The notes under the pieces: model-generated | Told to the model about the DNA's origin: nothing | Databases searched by the model: none | The model's input: the letters and a program-made list of their open reading frames with translations, nothing else | Made by a program: the position numbers and the translations under genes | NCBI RefSeq assembly: GCF_000744785.1 | Contig: NZ_JQMO01000003.1 | Location: 3,410,001 to 3,474,000 of the forward strand | Origin: Kitasatospora azatica KCTC 9699 | GTDB lineage: Bacteria; Actinomycetota; Actinomycetes; Streptomycetales; Streptomycetaceae | DNA: 64,000 bases | Direction: 5' to 3' | Shown here: one piece after another, positions 7,913 through 17,057 of the stretch | Layout: each line of letters starts with the position of its first letter | How positions within the stretch are numbered: position 1 is the stretch's first letter

Positions 7913-8512
7913 ATGTCTGGTACGCCCCGCTTCCGCACGGCCGCCTTCCTCACCGCGGCGGCAGCCGCCCTCGCGCTCGCCGGCTGCAGTTCCTCAGGCG
8001 GCGGCAGCGGTGACGCCCAGGCCGGGTTCGTCACCGGCCACGGCGGGATCGACAGTGCACCGGCGGCGAACCGCAAGCCCGCCCCGGCGCTCGGCGGCGA
8101 CGACCTGGAGGGCAAGCCCACCGCGCTCTCCGACTACCAGGGCAAGATCGTCGTGCTCAACATCTGGGGCTCCTGGTGCTCGCCCTGCCGCGGCGAGGCC
8201 AAGGGCCTGGAGCAGGTCTACGAGAAGTACAAGGACCAGGGCGTCGCGTTCCTCGGCATCAACACCCGGGACACCGACGTGACCAACGCCAAGCAGTTCG
8301 AGATCACGCACGGCATCACCTACCCGAGCCTGTACGACCCGGACGGCGCCCAGATCCTCAAGTTCCCCAAGGGCAGCTTCAATCCGCAGTTCCTGCCGAC
8401 CACCATCGTGGTCGACCGGGAGGGCCGGCTGGCCGCCCGCTCGCTGCGGGCCGTCACGCCCGACGAGCTGGAGGCCATGCTGACGCCGATCCTGGCGGAG
8501 CAGCACTCGTGA
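7913..8512 (+). CDS. resA: Lipoprotein thiol-disulfide oxidoreductase (ResA/TlpA-like)
   Basis: A 199-residue lipoprotein: signal with lipobox ALAGC (Cys near 25), then a thioredoxin-fold domain with NIWGSWCSPCRGEAKGL, the active CxxC being CSPC. The cis-Pro region FLPTTIVVDREGR is present. ResA reduces apocytochrome c cysteines outside the membrane before heme attachment. The start at ATG 7913 gives the correct signal peptide; no strong ribosome site is seen. The stop codon overlaps the next start (GTGA), so it is cotranslated with ccdA. Family usual length is about 180-200 residues. Confidence 0.92.
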   Translation: MSGTPRFRTAAFLTAAAAALALAGCSSSGGGSGDAQAGFVTGHGGIDSAPAANRKPAPALGGDDLEGKPTALSDYQGKIVVLNIWGSWCSPCRGEAKGLEQVYEKYKDQGVAFLGINTRDTDVTNAKQFEITHGITYPSLYDPDGAQILKFPKGSFNPQFLPTTIVVDREGRLAARSLRAVTPDELEAMLTPILAEQHS

Positions 8513-9276
8513 TCCTCGCCGCCGCCGGGGCCAACGAGACGGTGCTCAGCGGCTCGCTGCTGCTGGCCGTGCCGATCGCCGTACTGGCCGGCCTGGTCTC
8601 CTTCTTCTCGCCCTGCGTGCTGCCGCTGGTGCCGGGCTACCTCTCCTACGTGACCGGCTTCTCGGCCGCCGACCTGGCCGACGCCGAGGGGCGCCGACGC
8701 GGGCGGATGCTGCTGGGCGCGCTGCTCTTCGTGCTCGGCTTCTCCGCCGTCTTCGTCTCCGGCGGGGCGCTGTTCGGCGAGTTCGGCCGGACGCTGCAGG
8801 AGCACAAGGAGCTGATCAGCCGGGTGATGGGCGCGCTGACCGTGCTCATGGGCCTGGCCTTCATGGGCCTGCTGCCCGGGTTCAGCACCCGGGAGATCCG
8901 CTCGCACCGCCGCCCGGCGGTCGGGCTGGCCGGCGCCCCGCTGCTCGGCCTGGTCTTCGGGGTCGGCTGGACCCCGTGCCTGGGCCCGACCATGGGCGCG
9001 CTCAACGCGCTCTCGCTCAGCCAGGGCAGCGCCGGGCGCGGCGCCTTCCTGATGGCGGTGTACTGCCTCGGCCTGGGCGTACCGTTCGTGCTGGCGGCGC
9101 TGGCCTTCCGGCGGGCGATCGGCGCCTTCGGCTTCGTCAAGAAGCACTACCAGTGGGTGATGCGGCTCGGCGGCGGCATGTTGGTCGCCGTCGGGATCCT
9201 GCTGATCACCGGCGGCTGGGACTATCTGGTGAACCAGCTCCAATACGTGGCCCCCAGCGGCGAGATCGGAATCTGA
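8509..9276 (+). CDS. ccdA: Cytochrome c biogenesis membrane protein CcdA
   Basis: A 255-residue polytopic membrane protein (about six helices). It carries the two conserved Cys-Pro contexts of CcdA: FFSPCVLPLVPGY early and GWTPCLGPTMGA mid-protein. CcdA moves reducing equivalents from cytoplasmic thioredoxin across the membrane to ResA. GTG 8509 overlaps the resA stop. The next start, resB, comes 2 nt after the stop. Part of the four-gene System II cytochrome c maturation operon. Confidence 0.95.
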   Translation: MILAAAGANETVLSGSLLLAVPIAVLAGLVSFFSPCVLPLVPGYLSYVTGFSAADLADAEGRRRGRMLLGALLFVLGFSAVFVSGGALFGEFGRTLQEHKELISRVMGALTVLMGLAFMGLLPGFSTREIRSHRRPAVGLAGAPLLGLVFGVGWTPCLGPTMGALNALSLSQGSAGRGAFLMAVYCLGLGVPFVLAALAFRRAIGAFGFVKKHYQWVMRLGGGMLVAVGILLITGGWDYLVNQLQYVAPSGEIGI

Positions 9277-9278
9277 CC

Positions 9279-11000
9279 GTGAGTGACACCGACCTCAAGC
9301 CCGAGCCTGCTGCGCCGGCCGGCGACGAGACCGACGCCGAGCGGCTGACCAGTGCCCCGCTCGAGGCTGACGGTCCCACCGGCATGAGGCCGCTCGGCTG
9401 GCTGCGCTGGATGTGGCGCCAACTCACCTCGATGCGGGTCGCGCTGATCCTGCTCTTCATGCTCTCGCTGGCCGCCATCCCCGGCTCGCTGATCCCGCAG
9501 ACCAGCCAGAACGCCTTCAAGGTGCAGACCTGGAAGGCCGCGCACAAGGGCATCACCCCGCTCTACGAGAAGCTCGAGCTGTTCAATGTGTACAGCTCGG
9601 CCTGGTTCTCGGCGATCTACATCCTGCTCTTCATCTCGCTGGCCGGCTGCATCATCCCGCGCACCTGGCAGTTCGTCGGTGTGCTGCGGGCCAAGCCGCC
9701 GGCGGCTCCCGCCAACCTGACCCGGATGCCGGTCTACGCGGCCTGGCGCACCAACGCCTCCCCGGAGGCCGCGGTGACGGCCGCTCAGCGGCTGCTGCGG
9801 GCGCGCCGGTTCCGCGCGCACGGCTCGGGCAGCGCGGTGGCGGCCGAGAAGGGCTACCTGCGCGAGGTCGGCAACCTGCTCTTCCACCTCTCGCTCTTCG
9901 CCCTGCTGGCCGGCTTCGGCTGGGCCAGCCTGGCCAGCGGCCAGGGCGGCAAGCTGGTGGTCGAGGGGGCCGGCTACACCAACACGATGACGCAGATGGA
10001 CGACTTCAGCGGCTCGGCCTTCTACGGCTCGGAGGACCTGGACCCGTTCGGCTTCAAGCTGGACGGCTTCACCGCCAAGTACCAGACCACTGGCGACCAG
10101 ATCGGCAGCGCCCGCGAGTTCACCGCGCACATCCGCTACTGGCAGGGTGCCGACAACTCCAAGCTGAAGTCCGGTGACATCCAGGTCAACCACCCGCTGG
10201 AGATCGGCGACAGCAAGGTCTTCCTGATCGGCCACGGCTACGCGCCGGTGATCACGGTCAAGGACGCCAGTGGCAAGGTGGTCTTCCACGACGCGGTGCC
10301 CTTCCTGCCGCAGGACGGCAACCTGACCTCCACCGGCGTGGTCAAGGTCGGCGACTACGGCCAGAAGGACGGCAAGAAGGTCCAGCTCGGCTTCCAGGGC
10401 TTCTTCCTGCCGACCGCGCCCGCCAACTTCGGCCCGAACACCGGCCCGCGCTCGCTCTTCCCGGGCGACGCCGACCCGGCCCTGGTGCTCACCGCCTACG
10501 CGGGCGACCTGGGCACCGACTCCGGGCTGCCGCAGAACGTGTACCAGCTCGACCTGACCAAGATGACCCAGCTCCAGCAGGACGGCCAGATCGCCAAGGA
10601 GCGGATGAAGCCGGGCCAGGGCTGGACGCTGCCGGACAACTACGGCTCGATCAGCTTCGACGGCTACAAGCAGTGGGCCACCTTCAGCGTCTCGCACCGG
10701 CCCGGCAACTCGATCGCGCTGGCCGGCGCGGTGCTGGCGATCGCCGGCCTGGTCGGCTCGCTCTTCGTGCAGCGCCGCCGGATCTGGGTGCGGGCCGTCG
10801 CCACCGCGGACGGCTCGACCCTGGTGGAACTGGCCGGCCTGGCCCGCAGCGAGTCGGCGAAGACCGCCGAGGAGCTGGCCGAGCTGGCGGTGGACCTGCA
10901 GGACGACGCCCCGGCGTTGGACGAACCGCTGGACGAGCCACAGGACGAACCGGTCGAACCGGCCCAACCGGCCGACGCCGACACCACATCCAAGGAGTAG
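9279..11000 (+). CDS. resB: Cytochrome c biogenesis protein ResB
   Basis: A 573-residue membrane protein. After a short hydrophilic N-terminus it has helices at SMRVALILLFMLSLAAIPG and a second near 105, a third near 200, a large extracytoplasmic domain (about 220-470), a final helix (AGAVLAIAGLVGSLFV) and an acidic C-terminal tail rich in Asp, Glu and Pro. ResB and CcsB together form the System II heme lyase that carries heme across the membrane and joins it to CXXCH apocytochromes. GTG 9279 follows the ccdA stop directly. Confidence 0.93.
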   Translation: MSDTDLKPEPAAPAGDETDAERLTSAPLEADGPTGMRPLGWLRWMWRQLTSMRVALILLFMLSLAAIPGSLIPQTSQNAFKVQTWKAAHKGITPLYEKLELFNVYSSAWFSAIYILLFISLAGCIIPRTWQFVGVLRAKPPAAPANLTRMPVYAAWRTNASPEAAVTAAQRLLRARRFRAHGSGSAVAAEKGYLREVGNLLFHLSLFALLAGFGWASLASGQGGKLVVEGAGYTNTMTQMDDFSGSAFYGSEDLDPFGFKLDGFTAKYQTTGDQIGSAREFTAHIRYWQGADNSKLKSGDIQVNHPLEIGDSKVFLIGHGYAPVITVKDASGKVVFHDAVPFLPQDGNLTSTGVVKVGDYGQKDGKKVQLGFQGFFLPTAPANFGPNTGPRSLFPGDADPALVLTAYAGDLGTDSGLPQNVYQLDLTKMTQLQQDGQIAKERMKPGQGWTLPDNYGSISFDGYKQWATFSVSHRPGNSIALAGAVLAIAGLVGSLFVQRRRIWVRAVATADGSTLVELAGLARSESAKTAEELAELAVDLQDDAPALDEPLDEPQDEPVEPAQPADADTTSKE

Positions 11001-11003
11001 ACG

Positions 11004-12152
11004 GTGCAGCAGCTCGCCTCCGGGGTGAACACCCACCTGGCGGACCTCTCCAACAAGTGCATCTGGTCGGCCATGGCGGTGTACGCGCTGGCCATGTTCG
11101 CCCACATGTTCGAGTGGACCTTCGGCAGCAAGGGCGCCGTGGCCCGCCGCTCCGCCGAGCAGGCCTCGCTGGCCGAGACGGCCGCCGCGGCCGCACTGCC
11201 CGCGCAGAGCAAGGCCAAGAAGGTGACCGTCACGGTCGCCTCCGCCGACGGCGGCACCACCACGCTGACCCGCACCGCGCTGGCCGGCGAGGGCGCCATC
11301 GTGGTCACCAGCGGCCGCGGCGACGGCGAGCAGCCGATCGACGGCCCGGGCGCGGCCGGCACCAGCGAGCGGGCCGACCTGTTCGGCCGGATCGCCATCT
11401 CGCTGACCGTCCTGGGCGTGCTGCTCAACGCCGGCGGCGTCTTCCTGCGCGGGCTGTCGGTGATGCGGCCGCCGTGGGGGAACATGTACGAGTTCTCCTG
11501 CGCCTTCGCCGTCACCATGGTCGGCGCGTACCTGATCCTGCTGGCCCTCGGCAAGCCGGTCCGCTGGCTCGGCCTGCCCGCCGTGGTGGCCGCCTGCCTG
11601 ACCCTGGGTCTGGCCACCAGCGTGCTCTACACCGACTCCGAGCAGCTGGTCCCGGCACTGCACTCGTACTGGCTGGCCATCCACGTCTCGACCGCGATCG
11701 TCTGCGGCGGCGCCTTCTACGCGGCCTTCGCCACCACCGCCCTCTACCTGGGCCGCGAGTCCTACGACCGGCGCGTGGCCGAGGGGCTGACCGGCGGTCC
11801 GTTCCGCATCCCGGCCTCGTTCTGGGAGCGGCTGCCCGCCACCGCGACCCTGGACAAGCTCTCCTACCGGATCAACGCGATGGTCTTCCCGCTGTGGACC
11901 TTCACCATCATCGCGGGCGCGATCTGGGCCGAGGCTGCCTGGGGCAAGTACTGGGAGTGGGACCCGAAGGAGACCTGGTCCTTCATCACCTGGGTGGTCT
12001 ACGCCGCCTACCTGCACGCCCGGGCCACCGCCGGCTGGAAGGGCCGCAAGGCCGGGTACCTGGCTCTGCTAGCGTTCGCCTGTTTCTTGTTCAACTACTA
12101 CGGCGTCAACATCTTCGTCACTGGCAAGCACTCCTACGCCGGCGTGGGCTGA
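11004..12152 (+). CDS. ccsB: Cytochrome c heme-handling protein CcsB/CcsA (ResC)
   Basis: A 382-residue membrane protein with the tryptophan-rich heme-binding signature WGKYWEWDPKETW (WWD domain) near residue 313 and conserved flanking histidines in HSYWLAIHVSTA. It delivers heme with ResB. The N-terminal region has a hydrophilic insert (about 50-120) between the first and second helices. Start GTG 11004 follows AAGGAG located in the end of resB. Last conserved gene of the cytochrome c operon. Confidence 0.94.
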   Translation: MQQLASGVNTHLADLSNKCIWSAMAVYALAMFAHMFEWTFGSKGAVARRSAEQASLAETAAAAALPAQSKAKKVTVTVASADGGTTTLTRTALAGEGAIVVTSGRGDGEQPIDGPGAAGTSERADLFGRIAISLTVLGVLLNAGGVFLRGLSVMRPPWGNMYEFSCAFAVTMVGAYLILLALGKPVRWLGLPAVVAACLTLGLATSVLYTDSEQLVPALHSYWLAIHVSTAIVCGGAFYAAFATTALYLGRESYDRRVAEGLTGGPFRIPASFWERLPATATLDKLSYRINAMVFPLWTFTIIAGAIWAEAAWGKYWEWDPKETWSFITWVVYAAYLHARATAGWKGRKAGYLALLAFACFLFNYYGVNIFVTGKHSYAGVG

Positions 12153-12174
12153 CGCCATCCGAGGGGGGATCGGC

Positions 12175-12738
12175 GTGGCCTGCCCGCAGTGCGGTGGGGA
12201 GAACATCCGGACGGCGCGTCAGCTGTACGAGCTCACGGAGCCGGCGCCGCCCGGGCTCGATCCCGCGCGGCTGGCACCGCCACCGGCGCCGCCGGGGACA
12301 AACACTCTGACGGCCGGGCAGGCGCAGTCCAACGGCAAGGCGAAGGCGCTGATCGCGATCGGTGGCGGTCTGGTGGTGCTGCGGCTGCTGACCCTGGCCG
12401 CCAACGGCTACACGGGGACCGGCCCGAGCTACACGATCAGCTGGCTCGGGTTGATCCTCCCGGTGATCCTGCTGGTCCGGGGCGTCGTGCTGTTCAACCG
12501 CAACCGCGCGGCCGCGCCCTACCAGCCCGTCGACGACCAGGCCCTGGCCAACCGCGCCCTCTACACCCGGCGGATGCAGGTCTGGGAGCACGCCCAGGTC
12601 TGCCGGGACTGCAAGGGTGCCTTCTTCGCCGAGGGCGTGCTGCACCCCGGGATCCCGGCCTCGCCGCTGATCACACTGGATCAGTTCCCGCTCATGGTGG
12701 TCACCATGGCTGAACGGGCCTACGGGCGGGCAGCCTGA
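12175..12738 (+). CDS. Membrane protein with N-terminal zinc-ribbon-like Cys pair
   Basis: A 187-residue protein starting at GTG 12175 after GAGGGGGG. The N-terminus has CPQCGG and a second pair, CRDC, occurs near residue 145, so the two CxxC knuckles could together bind a metal. Two hydrophobic helices (about 60-75 and 85-105) lie between them, preceded by a Pro-rich stretch. Function unknown. It follows ccsB by 22 nt and may be cotranscribed. Confidence 0.75.
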   Translation: MACPQCGGENIRTARQLYELTEPAPPGLDPARLAPPPAPPGTNTLTAGQAQSNGKAKALIAIGGGLVVLRLLTLAANGYTGTGPSYTISWLGLILPVILLVRGVVLFNRNRAAAPYQPVDDQALANRALYTRRMQVWEHAQVCRDCKGAFFAEGVLHPGIPASPLITLDQFPLMVVTMAERAYGRAA

Positions 12739-12817
12739 GTGAGGGCACAGGAATGGCTGTGACAGAGTAGGACGTACCGGTACCAATCGCCGGTGCGCCA
12801 GCGAGGAGGGCCGCGAC

Positions 12818-13222
12818 GTGGACAGCGAGGAGATCATGCTGACGGTGCGGATCACCGTCGCGGAGCGCGCGTTGCTGCGGCAGTTGGCCCAGGGCCACCG
12901 CAGTGACGTCTCCGAGGTGGTCGCCGACGGGCTGCTCGACGTCCTGCCCACGCTGCACGGCACCGCTCGCGCCCACCAGTTGCTCGCCGGCCTCACCGAG
13001 CCCGCCCCGTGCGCCCTGACGGTCTGGCTGCCGGCTCCGCTGGCCGATCTGCTGGTGCCGGCCGCCGCGCAGGTGGCGCTGGCCACCGGGGTCCGGCTGG
13101 GCTGCGGCAGCGCGATGCTGGGCGCGGCGCTGCGGCTCTGGCTGGCCCAGGATCCGCAGCTGCTCGCCGCCCACCTCAACTTGATGCACGCCGGTCGCCC
13201 CGCAGCCCTGGCCGCCGCCTAG
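12818..13222 (+). CDS. Hypothetical protein, 134 aa
   Basis: GTG 12818 has GAGGAGGG nine bases upstream. The protein is helical and Leu/Ala-rich without a signal peptide. It opens MLTVRITVAERALLRQLAQGHRSDVSEVVADGLLDV, which resembles a short ribbon-helix-helix or plasmid-antitoxin-like N-terminus, but this is only an impression. No toxin partner is adjacent: the next genes are on the opposite strand. Confidence 0.65.
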   Translation: MDSEEIMLTVRITVAERALLRQLAQGHRSDVSEVVADGLLDVLPTLHGTARAHQLLAGLTEPAPCALTVWLPAPLADLLVPAAAQVALATGVRLGCGSAMLGAALRLWLAQDPQLLAAHLNLMHAGRPAALAAA

Positions 13223-13291
13223 GCCCCGCCGCCTAGAAGCCGGACGGCGGCCCGTACGCGGCGCGCTGGTTCGAGAAGGAGCTGCGCTCCG

Positions 13292-13492
13292 TTACGCGGC
13301 CCACTGCCAGCTGACCGGCGAGTAGTACACCGGGCGGCGCTCCAGCCGCTGCCAACGGGCGATCGGCTCGACCGGGGCGAGGGCGGTGGCGGCCTGCTGG
13401 GCGGCCGAGCGGGCCGCCAGGACGGCGGTGAGGGCGGCGAGTTCCTCGTCGGTGAGGGTGCCGCGGGTGACGCGGACGAGCGGATCGCTCAT
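13292..13492 (-). CDS. accE: Acyl-CoA carboxylase epsilon subunit
   Basis: A 66-residue protein starting MSDPLVRVTRGTLTDEELAALTAVLAAR and ending in aromatic-rich PVYYSPVSWQWAA. This pattern (VxRG...T.EE.AAL..V) is the actinobacterial carboxylase epsilon subunit, which stabilises the alpha6-beta6 acyl-CoA carboxylase. GGAG precedes the ATG at 13492. It lies 63 nt downstream of the beta subunit gene in the same transcript. Confidence 0.85.
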   Translation of the reverse strand: MSDPLVRVTRGTLTDEELAALTAVLAARSAAQQAATALAPVEPIARWQRLERRPVYYSPVSWQWAA

Positions 13493-13555
13493 GGTGTTCT
13501 GGTCTCCCCAGAGGTGGTCGGAAAAGTCGGTGTGGGCCCGGCGGTTCGTCACCCG

Positions 13556-15127
13556 TTACATCGGCGGGTTGCCGTGCTTGCGGGACGGGAGGTCGGCGTG
13601 CTTGGTGCGCAGCATGGCGAGTGCGGAGGCGAGGACGGTGCGGGTCTCGGCCGGGTCGATGACGTCGTCCACCAGGCCGCGTTCGGCGGCGTAGTAGGGG
13701 TGCATCAGCTCGGTCTTGTACTCCTTGATCTTCTGCGCGCGCATCGCCTCGGGGTCCTCGGCGCCGTTGATGTCGCGGCGGAAGATGACGTTGGCGGCGC
13801 CCTCGGCGCCCATCACGGCGATCTCGTTGGTCGGCCAGGCGTAGGACAGGTCGGCGCCGATGGAGCGGGAGTCCATCACGATGTAGGCGCCGCCGTAGGC
13901 CTTGCGCAGGATCAGCTGGATGCGCGGGACGGTGGCGTTGCAGTAGGCGTAGAGGAGCTTGGCGCCGTGGCGGATGATGCCGTCGTGCTCCTGGTCGACG
14001 CCGGGCAGGAAGCCGGGGACGTCGAGCATGGTGACCAGCGGGATGTTGAAGGCGTCGCACATCTGGACGAAGCGGGCGGCCTTCTCGGAGGCGTTGATGT
14101 CCAGCACGCCGGCCAGGGACTGGGGCTGGTTGGCGATCAGGCCCACCACGTGGCCGTCGATCCGGGCCAGCGCGACGATCACGTTGGTGGCCCAGCGCTC
14201 GTGGATCTCCAGGTACTCGCCGTGGTCGACGATCTCCTCGATCACCTTGCGCATGTCGTAGGGGCGGTTGCCGTCGGCGGGCACCAGGTCCAGCAGGGAC
14301 TCGCAGCGCCGCTCGACCGGGTCGTCGCCGGCGGTGGCCGGCGGCATCTCGCGGTTGTTCTGCGGCAGCATCGACAGCAGGTAGCGGACCTCCTCGATGC
14401 AGGACTGCTCGTCGTCGTAGGCGAAGTGCGAGACGCCGGAGACCGAGGAGTGGACGTCGGCGCCGCCCAGGCCGTTCTGCGAGATCTTCTCGCCGGTGAC
14501 GGCCTGGACCACGTCGGGTCCGGTGATGAACATCTGCGAGGTCTCGCGGACCATGAACACGAAGTCGGTCAGCGCGGGCGAGTACGCGGCGCCGCCGGCA
14601 CACGGGCCCAGCATCACCGAGATCTGCGGGATGACACCGGAGGCCTTGGTGTTGCGCTGGAAGATGCCGCCGTAGCCGGCCAGCGCCGTGACGCCCTCCT
14701 GGATCCGGGCGCCCGCGCCGTCGTTCAGCGACACCAGCGGCGCACCCGCCGCGATCGCCATGTCCATGATCTTGTGGATCTTCTGCGCATGGGCCTCGCC
14801 CAGCGCACCACCGAAGATCCGGAAGTCATGGGCATAGGTGAACACCGTCCGCCCGTGCACCGTGCCCCAACCCACGATCACACCATCGGTGTGCGGCTTC
14901 TTCCCCTCCAGGCCGAAACCCTGCGCCCGGTGCCGCCGCAACGGCTCCACCTCGTGGAACGAGCCCTCGTCCAGCAGCAGCTCGATCCGCTCACGCGCCG
15001 TCAGCTTCCCCTTGGCGTGCTGCGCCTCGGTCGCCTTCTCGCTCGGGCCCCGACGCACCTGCTCCCGCAGCGCGTGCAGTTCCTCGACGCGGCCCCGCGC
15101 ATCGGCGGCCTCCCGCACAACCGTCAT
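13556..15127 (-). CDS. accB: Acyl-CoA carboxylase beta subunit (carboxyltransferase)
   Basis: A 523-residue crotonase-fold carboxyltransferase with the two oxyanion-hole glycine regions (GPCAGGAAYSPA and RKAYGGAYIVMD). It transfers CO2 from biotin on a separate alpha subunit to acetyl- or propionyl-CoA to give malonyl- or methylmalonyl-CoA. The residue after GGAY is Ile, as I recall for S. coelicolor AccB; PccB has Asp there, so a broad acetyl/propionyl range is inferred. The epsilon subunit follows at 13292-13492. The alpha (biotin) subunit is not in this window. Confidence 0.95.
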   Translation of the reverse strand: MTVVREAADARGRVEELHALREQVRRGPSEKATEAQHAKGKLTARERIELLLDEGSFHEVEPLRRHRAQGFGLEGKKPHTDGVIVGWGTVHGRTVFTYAHDFRIFGGALGEAHAQKIHKIMDMAIAAGAPLVSLNDGAGARIQEGVTALAGYGGIFQRNTKASGVIPQISVMLGPCAGGAAYSPALTDFVFMVRETSQMFITGPDVVQAVTGEKISQNGLGGADVHSSVSGVSHFAYDDEQSCIEEVRYLLSMLPQNNREMPPATAGDDPVERRCESLLDLVPADGNRPYDMRKVIEEIVDHGEYLEIHERWATNVIVALARIDGHVVGLIANQPQSLAGVLDINASEKAARFVQMCDAFNIPLVTMLDVPGFLPGVDQEHDGIIRHGAKLLYAYCNATVPRIQLILRKAYGGAYIVMDSRSIGADLSYAWPTNEIAVMGAEGAANVIFRRDINGAEDPEAMRAQKIKEYKTELMHPYYAAERGLVDDVIDPAETRTVLASALAMLRTKHADLPSRKHGNPPM

Positions 15128-15599
15128 CTCGAACTCCCAGGTAATTGAGTGAGCGAGCAGTCGGGTCGGCTTTGGCTCCGGCTGCGATTTCCTTCTTCCC
15201 CTACGACATTACGAGGGGGGAGCACTTCGATTCGGCGTTGGTTCTGTACAAGGTCGACGAGGTTTACCTGTCGAGGCCATACAGAAAAGCTGCTCGGGCA
15301 CCCCTGCGGCGGGTGATCCCGGCTATCCGATGGGCACAGTCGTGCAGGGTGCACGTCAAGTTCGGCGGCGGAGTCTACCGCCTGATGATTCCCCAGGTCA
15401 GATGGGGTCCCCATGGGTTGTTCGGAGGTCCGGTGATCGGGGTGGAGGTACGCCGTGGCGGGTCCGCGATGTCTCCCAGGGGGTGGCGTTCACGTAGAGG
15501 CAATCGTAGGGATACGCCAAAAGCAACACAGGGGTGTTCCATCGAGGCACCGGACCCCGGGGCAGCCCGCCGGAGGGCCGGTGCCCGATACTGGCTCGC
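15128..15599. other. Gene-free divergent region between accB and mqnL
   Basis: This 472-nt gap holds the leaders of two divergent operons. I find no RNA gene or convincing ORF. Weak structure: GGCGG/CCGCC around 15364-15381 and a TGGGGTCCCCA palindrome near 15404. No promoter pair could be chosen with confidence. Confidence 0.4.
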
Positions 15600-17057
15600 A
15601 TGGCATACGACGACCTCCGCTCGTTTCTGCGGGCACTGGAACGCGAAGGCGACCTCAAGCGGATCAAGGCCGAGGTCGATCCCCATCTGGAGGTCGGGGA
15701 GATCGTCGACCGGGTCCAGAAGGCCAAGGGCCCGGCCCTGCTCTTCGAGAACGTCAAGGGCTCGGCGATGCCGCTGGCCATGAACGTCTTCGGCACCGAG
15801 CGGCGGCTCGCCAAGTCACTCGGCCTCAAGTCGCCGGACGACATCGCGCAGAAGATCGCCGGCCTGCTCAAGCCCGAACTGCCGCACGGCTTCACCGGGG
15901 TGCGGGACGCCTTCGGCAAGCTCGCCTCGATGACCCACGTGCCGCCGCGCAAGGTCAAGACGACCGAGGCGCCGGTGCAGGAGGTGGTGCTGACCGGAGA
16001 GGACGTCAACCTGGACGAGCTCCCGGCCCTCTTCACCTGGCCCCAGGACGGCGGCTCCTTCTTCAACCTCGGCCTGACCCACACCAAGGACCCGGACACC
16101 GGGGTGCGCAACCTCGGCCTCTACCGGCTGCAGCGGCACGACCGGCGCACCATCGGGATGCACTGGCAGATCCACAAGGACAGCCGCAACCACGCCGCCG
16201 TGGCCGCCCGGCGCGGCGAGAAGCTGCCGGTGGCGATCGCCTTCGGCTGCCCGCCGGTGGTGACCTACGCCGCCACCGCCCCGCTGCCGGGCGACATCGA
16301 CGAGTACCTGTTCGCCGGCTTCGTGGCCGGCGAGCGGGTGAAGATGGTCGACTGCAAGACCGTGCCGCTGCAGGTCCCGGCCGACGCCGAGGTGGTGCTG
16401 GAGGGGTGGCTGGAGCCCGACCAGCTGCTGCCGGAGGGCCCGTTCGGCGACCACACCGGCTTCTACACCCCGCAGGAGCCGTTCCCGGCGCTGACCATCG
16501 ACTGCGTCACCATGCGCCGCCGCCCGATCCTGCAGTCCATCGTGGTCGGCCGACCGCCCACCGAGGACGGCCCGCTCGGCAAGTTCACCGAGCGCTTCTT
16601 CCTGCCGCTGCTCAAGGTGATCGTCCCCGACATCGTGGACTACGACCTCCCGGAGGCCGGCGGCTTCCACAACTGCGTGATCGTCTCGATCGACAAGAAG
16701 TACCCGAAGCACGCCCAGAAGGTCATGCACGCCATCTGGGGCGCCCACATGATGTCGCTGACCAAGCTGATCGTCGTGGTGGACGCCGACTGCGACGTGC
16801 ACGACTACCAGGAGGTCGCCTGGCGGGCCCTGGGCAACGTGGACTACAGCCGTGACCTGAGCGTGGTCGAGGGCCCGGTGGACCACCTCGACCACGCCTC
16901 GTACCAGAAGTTCTGGGGCGGCAAGGCGGGCATCGACGCGACCCGTAAGCTCCCGGAGGAGGGCTACACCCGCGACGGGGGCTGGCCCGAGATGATCACC
17001 TCGGACCCCGCGATCGCCGAACAGGTGACGCGGCGCTGGAAGGAATACGGGCTGTGA
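15600..17057 (+). CDS. mqnL: UbiD-family decarboxylase of the futalosine menaquinone pathway
   Basis: A 485-residue UbiD-family enzyme (usual length about 490). ATG 15600 (MAYDDLRSFLRALEREGDLKRI) matches the family N-terminus. The prenylated-FMN active-site region VVLEGWLEPDQLLPEGPFGDHTGFY with conserved Glu residues is present. With the UbiX-like flavin prenyltransferase at 19988-20644, it would decarboxylate the prenylated 1,4-dihydroxy-6-naphthoate intermediate. mqnP follows at once with a GTGA overlap, and mqnE is nearby; this context separates it from ubiquinone-type UbiD. Confidence 0.92.
   Translation: MAYDDLRSFLRALEREGDLKRIKAEVDPHLEVGEIVDRVQKAKGPALLFENVKGSAMPLAMNVFGTERRLAKSLGLKSPDDIAQKIAGLLKPELPHGFTGVRDAFGKLASMTHVPPRKVKTTEAPVQEVVLTGEDVNLDELPALFTWPQDGGSFFNLGLTHTKDPDTGVRNLGLYRLQRHDRRTIGMHWQIHKDSRNHAAVAARRGEKLPVAIAFGCPPVVTYAATAPLPGDIDEYLFAGFVAGERVKMVDCKTVPLQVPADAEVVLEGWLEPDQLLPEGPFGDHTGFYTPQEPFPALTIDCVTMRRRPILQSIVVGRPPTEDGPLGKFTERFFLPLLKVIVPDIVDYDLPEAGGFHNCVIVSIDKKYPKHAQKVMHAIWGAHMMSLTKLIVVVDADCDVHDYQEVAWRALGNVDYSRDLSVVEGPVDHLDHASYQKFWGGKAGIDATRKLPEEGYTRDGGWPEMITSDPAIAEQVTRRWKEYGL

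Noticed and set aside
12818..13222. Antitoxin of a toxin-antitoxin pair
   Set aside because: The N-terminus gives a faint ribbon-helix-helix impression, but there is no adjacent small partner gene on the same strand.
15145..15783. Open frame in the accB-mqnL gap
   Set aside because: It runs into mqnL in another frame, lacks typical third-position G/C and has no ribosome site.
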